Origin: Antitrichia curtipendula | Lineage: Eukaryota > Streptophyta > Bryopsida > Hypnales > Leucodontaceae | Length of the DNA: 64,000 bases | Reading direction: 5' to 3' | NCBI GenBank assembly: GCA_951230915.1 | Contig: OX579633.1 | Span: 5,554,145 to 5,618,144 of the forward strand | Shown: piece by piece, positions 59,753-64,000 of the stretch | Numbering within the stretch: the stretch's first letter is position 1 | Layout: every line of letters starts with the position of its first letter | The notes under the pieces: model-generated | Databases searched by the model: none | What the model saw: only the letters and a program-made list of their open reading frames with translations | Told to the model about the DNA's origin: nothing | Position numbers and translations under genes: made by a program

Positions 59753-62560
59753 ACTTTGTAGCAAACAAAGAGAAAGATTGTGAAACCTTGGGGAGTTCAC
59801 TTAGAGTGTCCATTAGAAACCACCTGCGGACAAAACTTTGGACCCCATATTTATTTTTTGAATTTTAAATGAAAATAAATAAATAAAATACAAATAAATT
59901 TTTTTACTTTGAAAGTTTATGTTTTGAATCATTGATATTTTTATTTGCTAATAATAACTAATCATAAATTTTTAAAGTAAAAAGATACACTATAGAACTA
60001 AAAAATAACCTTTACACCCCTATATTATATAAGAAAAAATTGTCTAAAAAATGAACAAAAATTCCTAACTCTCTATTGAAAGCTCATTTTGAGTTTAATA
60101 TTGATTCAATGGTCATCTAAATGTGTTCTCTGTAATTATTTGACTTGAAAAACACGCCATCTTAGTTCATTTTCAACCTCTTGTAGAAATCATTTCATAT
60201 TTTATTTGAGTTGAAAATTTCAGCAATAGGAACCTATAGTCATTATTTAACATCTATATAAATGCTCAAAATTTTAGGTTGAAATTAGAGTTTATTAGAA
60301 ACCACTTGCTCGCACATGGTTTGTTCTAGTAGAACTAAGTGCACCCCCCAAATGTGGAACTTGAATCCATGGTCTTAGGCCTATTACTTTAAAGATTAGA
60401 GACTAAATTTTGTGATCATCATTGCCTTTGAGACCATTGTGATCACCAATGGTGCTCAGGACTAAAATCTAAAAAGATCATTTTTCTAAAAAATTATAGA
60501 ACAAATTCAAATCAAGAACAAGGGGCTAGAGGAAACAAAAATATACTATAAGATGATTTATGGATTAAGCATATATAGGAAAGTGAAAGATACCACAATG
60601 AGGGGATTTCCAACATTGTCCATAATTGCAAATGCATTCAACTTAGTTCCCAAATAACCTCTTCAACCTATCTCATTTTATCTTTTTGAAGTATTGTGTG
60701 ATACTTGGTAGCATTTGTGGCCCCTCATTGGTGCTTACTATTATATCATCCCAAAAACATTGCCAAATGAATGGAAACTACGTTCACCCTTGCATTCTGT
60801 AATAAAAAGTGTGAAAACCAATGCATGAATTCTCTAAAATATTTTTATAGTGTAGAAAAAATATTTATTTGCTTGGGTTAACTAGTAGAAAACGCAGGAA
60901 TTTTGACAGAATTCTGTTGATTTGGACGTGTTGTCCCGGTCACTGTTTTGTTGATTTCAACAGAAATCTGTTAATTTGGCTATTCCATCAATTAAAATTC
61001 TAAAGCGTTGCTTGTAAACATTCAATTTTTGATTCATTAATGACCAATAGGAAATACATTGATAATAGGAGGGTATATTAAATAACTTATGATCATGTGG
61101 CATGGCATTTTTGGATCTTTGATTGTTTTGGATTTCCTACCATATTTGAATTGACTTATAAATTGAAGTGTGTGTTATGACTATCAAAATTATTAATCTT
61201 TGTCATTTGACAAATGGTTCATACATCTCAATTATAGCAAGGAGAAACAAATTTATTGGGTTAAAGGGTGTCTTCTACGAATGCATACCTAGTATTAAGT
61301 GCATGTTTGATCATGTTCCTTCATTTATGAAAGCAATTTAACATTTATATGGAAGAATATTCAACTTTTGAAAAATCTTTAGAAAACTTATGGATTTTGT
61401 TGGCTTGGTCGTATGAGCAAAATGATTCTATGAAATACTTGTACTATTTGTTTCATTGTTTATTAGTATTAGTGATCTTTTTAGTATATTTAAAATCATA
61501 AATTCAATTTTCAAAGTAAAATATAAAAGGACTAATACTTAAATCTGAAAAAAAATCATATTGACCTTAGAAAGATGAAGCCCCAAATAATTTTTCTAAT
61601 AGGAGAACTAAGAAAGTGTAAAATGTTAAGAAAATGGATACAAATGACATCTAAATCATAGTTAAATAGAAAACTTAAACATAAGTTCCTTATAAATTAG
61701 CCATTCTTAAAAGTTTTGTGGGGATGAGAGACCTATGACAAAAAATATAGCCTAACTACTTAGGGATGTGTAAAAGCATACTTGCAAGGGAATTGTAACT
61801 GCACGCAGCTCAAGACGTTGCTAGAAGGTCCATACTTAACTTGTTTGGTTGCCCCTTGTATGGTCACTTCCTGTCAAAAGTAGAAATCCAACACTTAAAA
61901 ATCACCTTAGATCTTTAGTTTTAGAGTAATCCAAAGTTCAAAAAGACATGCCAAATCTAGTGTGTGACAAATTAGCAAGATTAACTTATAAATAAAAATT
62001 GATTTTAAAAATTATTCAAGAAATAACAAACACAATTTGAAAAGTGTTGTTCATCTCCCATTTAAAATTTCAAATCCATTGGCTCTATGCTTCTAAAATT
62101 ATGGTAGAAAACCATCAAGGACAAGCAATGTGTGATGTCAAAACAATACAAATGTTTCATGGAATCACCCAAGTGAACTAACAAAACTTAATATCTGGCT
62201 TTTTTCTATGATAGTGTTGATAGGTCATCAAGGGAAGCTACAAGGAAGATGGAGGGACGAGGCTATGCTATCCTCTATAGGGCTTCTTCTTCTAGTGCCA
62301 GATTGCACCAAATAAAAAACTTAGCTCAGAAAAATGGTAGCTAACTATGATGTTTCATACCCAAAAACTTTGAATGAAAAAAAAAAAAAATCTAATAATA
62401 AATGAAAACGCCAGATTGTGGATTAAAAAACAGAATTATGGACACATGATATGTGCTAATGTGACATTTTCTATCCAATTTGTGCATGCATGTTGAAATT
62501 TGGAGCACCATTAATTATAACAATTTTTTAATTGCCACTTTGTCACTTCACCAAAAATGA
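59753..62560. other. AT-rich intergenic sequence
   Basis: No gene. 60895-60995 has imperfect palindromic 'acagaattctgt' and 'caacagaaatctgtt' motifs. 62060-62265 is the duplicate of 40695-40910. Confidence 0.4.
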
Positions 62561-63144
62561 AAAAATAAATAAAAGCCCTGATCCTCTCCAAAGAAAGAAG
62601 TGAGGAAGCCTCCTCCTGCGAGCTCTTCTTCCGTGCCCCTCCACTGAATCCCCAGTTCCCGACTTCGCACTTTTGTGCAGGTCCCTTCAGCCCTTCACGC
62701 TCGCTCCTTGTGACGTCGCCGTGCAGGGCTTTCGTTGCCGGCAGACAGGCTTCAGCTGTTGACTAACAACGCAATTAACGTGGTGGGATATGCGCGTGCG
62801 TAGACTTTACTGCCATTAGTCAAATCATCAAGCTAGGCGCGCACGGCCAGCTTAACTCGGAGTGCCGATCAAGCTTGCCAAATGAAGCCAAGTATAAAGG
62901 AGTCTGCAAATCCGAAGGCTTCAAACATCAATTGCCATCAATTATCGATCAACTCGTATTACTCTTCCGATCCAAGCTGCATCCATCGATCGCCTTCTGT
63001 CTAGCTAAGGATTCTGCAGATCCAAAGGATAGAAACATTTCTATCAACTCATATTTGTTTTCCAAGCTGCATCAATCGATCGCCTTCTAGCTATTCGGTG
63101 CTTGATTCACGAGTGTTTCGATCGATTACTTCACCACCGGCACC
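62561..63144 (+). promoter_or_regulatory. Promoter and leader of the small secreted protein gene
   Basis: AAATAAATAAAAG near 62563 is a weak TATA candidate in front of a sharp change to GC-rich sequence (62600 on). The leader contains a tandem duplication of about 90-115 bases (about 62899-63010 and 63011-63098, both ending 'atcgatcgccttct.gcta'). It also has at least one upstream ATG (62881) whose short ORF ends before the main start. The related pseudogene has a single copy of this unit. Confidence 0.45.
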
Positions 63145-63537
63145 ATGGGCTCCCTCCTGAAGACCTCGGTTGTTTTGGGCTTCTTGCTGCTGCTCCCACC
63201 ACTTCTGGTGCACTGCGACCGTTCCGTCAACTATTTCCTGTACACGGACAAGAATTGCAGCACTTATTCACCTACGTTTGGGTACTCCGATTTCAATCAG
63301 GATAATTCGAACGCCACTTTCTTCGCGTATCTTGCCAACACCACCCAGACGTTCCAGTCGGCCACCTTGATGAGCGTCACCGGCGACGTGAGCTCTCTGG
63401 TCGCGTGTCAAGTCGGGTTGCCGTGCAACGCCCCTGGAGCAGTTCAGATCTTCTTCGACCTCAGTGACATCGGTGCGTGCCAGACTGCGGGACCTCCGGG
63501 AACGCAGTACGACAGGTTCCAGTTCTCCTCCAATTAA
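63145..63537 (+). CDS. Small secreted protein, 130 residues, family not recognised
   Basis: Single exon. A clear signal peptide (residues 1 to about 24, hydrophobic LLLLPPLLVHC) is followed by a mature chain of about 106 residues with four Cys (NC, AC, PC, AC), enough for two disulfides. Three N-glycosylation sequons are visible (NCS, NAT and NTT). The mature part is rich in Ser, Thr, Phe and Tyr, of the type found in extracellular beta-rich proteins. GGCACCATGG is a strong start context, and the codon use is GC-rich. Two upstream in-frame alternatives do not exist, so the start is firm. A decayed paralog lies at 41.6-42.0 kb, so this is a duplicating gene family. A MITE begins within about 10 bases of the stop, so the native 3' UTR is displaced or replaced. 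Function unknown. Confidence 0.8.
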   Translation: MGSLLKTSVVLGFLLLLPPLLVHCDRSVNYFLYTDKNCSTYSPTFGYSDFNQDNSNATFFAYLANTTQTFQSATLMSVTGDVSSLVACQVGLPCNAPGAVQIFFDLSDIGACQTAGPPGTQYDRFQFSSN

Positions 63538-63545
63538 CTATCGGG

Positions 63546-63955
63546 TAGATGACCACCCACAGTCAACCACTTCAGTGATTCCACGTATGTTCTGGAGATG
63601 TAGAAGGCAATGAAAATTGACTGCCTTATAGAAACATAGAAATGATGGGCATTGCCAAGTTTTTGTGATTTTTTTCCCTTCAATTCGAATTACTACGAAT
63701 TTTGGAAGCTAAAAGTTGGCCTCAACCCATATTGAATATGTAGAGTCTTTGAATTTCAATCATTCTACAACTACTTTCTTGCTCACTATATCAAGACATG
63801 TGTCATGACCTTATAATCCCAACCTTGCAAACTAAGGAGAAAAAATCACATCCCAAGCTTTGGTTTGAAACCTATTCCAACCGTGGTTGGAAACACCTGC
63901 AGGTTGGGTATGGATGTCTGGTTGGTAATGGGTGGTTTCTACCATAACTTGGATT
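63546..63955 (+). mobile_element. MITE-like repeat, copy 3, directly behind a stop codon
   Basis: Left end 'ggtagatgaccaccca' and right end 'tgggtggtttctacc' form an imperfect terminal inverted repeat. Homologous to copies near 31.6 kb and (inverted) 49.4 kb. Length about 410. Non-coding. It would supply most of the 3' UTR of the secreted-protein gene. Confidence 0.7.
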
Positions 63956-64000
63956 GATGAGCTCGGTATTTGGTTGGAATCTGTAAGTAAACTGGTTTAG

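Noticed and set aside
60890..62300. Possible CACTA-like element from 'aactagtagaaaac' to 'cttcttctagtg'
   Set aside because: The left end is not CACTA, inverted-repeat match is poor and flanks differ.
1..64000. tRNA, rRNA, CRISPR or organellar DNA
   Set aside because: No cloverleaf with proper T-arm, no rRNA core sequence and no regular spacer array were recognised; the maturase-like gene is spliced and nuclear in style.

Overview
The window is nuclear DNA of a land plant. A complete 25-exon UPF1 gene carries the plant-type N-terminus (the '[13 protein letters not shown]' block) and a SQ/TQ-rich tail. A spliced apoplastic ascorbate-oxidase-type multicopper oxidase and plant-style hAT and CACTA DNA transposons support this. 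Short introns and the moderate spacing of genes in an AT-rich repeat background would fit a bryophyte or lycophyte, but the lineage cannot be fixed from the sequence alone.

Layout. (1) 1-10.3 kb is transposon territory: a broken RING-H2/coiled-coil gene, a degenerate repeat field, and a broken hAT transposase (5.6-9.1 kb). Two arrays of a CpG-rich GTCC[C/G]CGCCCT motif flank the transposase. (2) 12.3-15.2 kb: ascorbate-oxidase-like gene, three exons, + strand. (3) 16.9-27.2 kb: UPF1, minus strand, intact reading frame of 1267 codons. Its first intron holds about four decayed tandem copies of the exon 1 tail and splice donor. (4) 28.4 kb: a decayed ORF of unknown type. (5) 32.2-33.6 kb: a two-exon, minus-strand gene with a mitochondrial-type presequence and the N-terminal half of a group II intron reverse transcriptase/maturase, stopping before the catalytic YADD motif. 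(6) 39.5-49.4 kb: two paralogous segments. The first (39.5-40.6 kb) acts as an 'empty' copy of the second (42.4-49.4 kb). The second has gained transposons and carries a small Cys-rich gene that the first lacks. (7) 41.6-42.0 kb: an internally deleted pseudogene of the secreted-protein gene at 63.1 kb. (8) 45-55.6 kb: a cluster of non-coding terminal-inverted-repeat elements (about 650 and 900-950 bp) that sit at TTAA/TA targets. (9) 56.4-59.8 kb: two adjacent non-autonomous CACTA elements with intact 3-bp target duplications. (10) 63.1-63.5 kb: an intact single-exon gene for a small secreted protein, with a MITE directly behind its stop codon.

Only four or five genes look functional: ascorbate oxidase, UPF1, the small secreted protein, probably the Cys-rich protein, and possibly the maturase-like gene. 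They are not functionally linked. The rest is transposon and segmental-duplication history, which is unusually readable because paralogous empty sites lie in the same window. No tRNA, rRNA or CRISPR was recognised.
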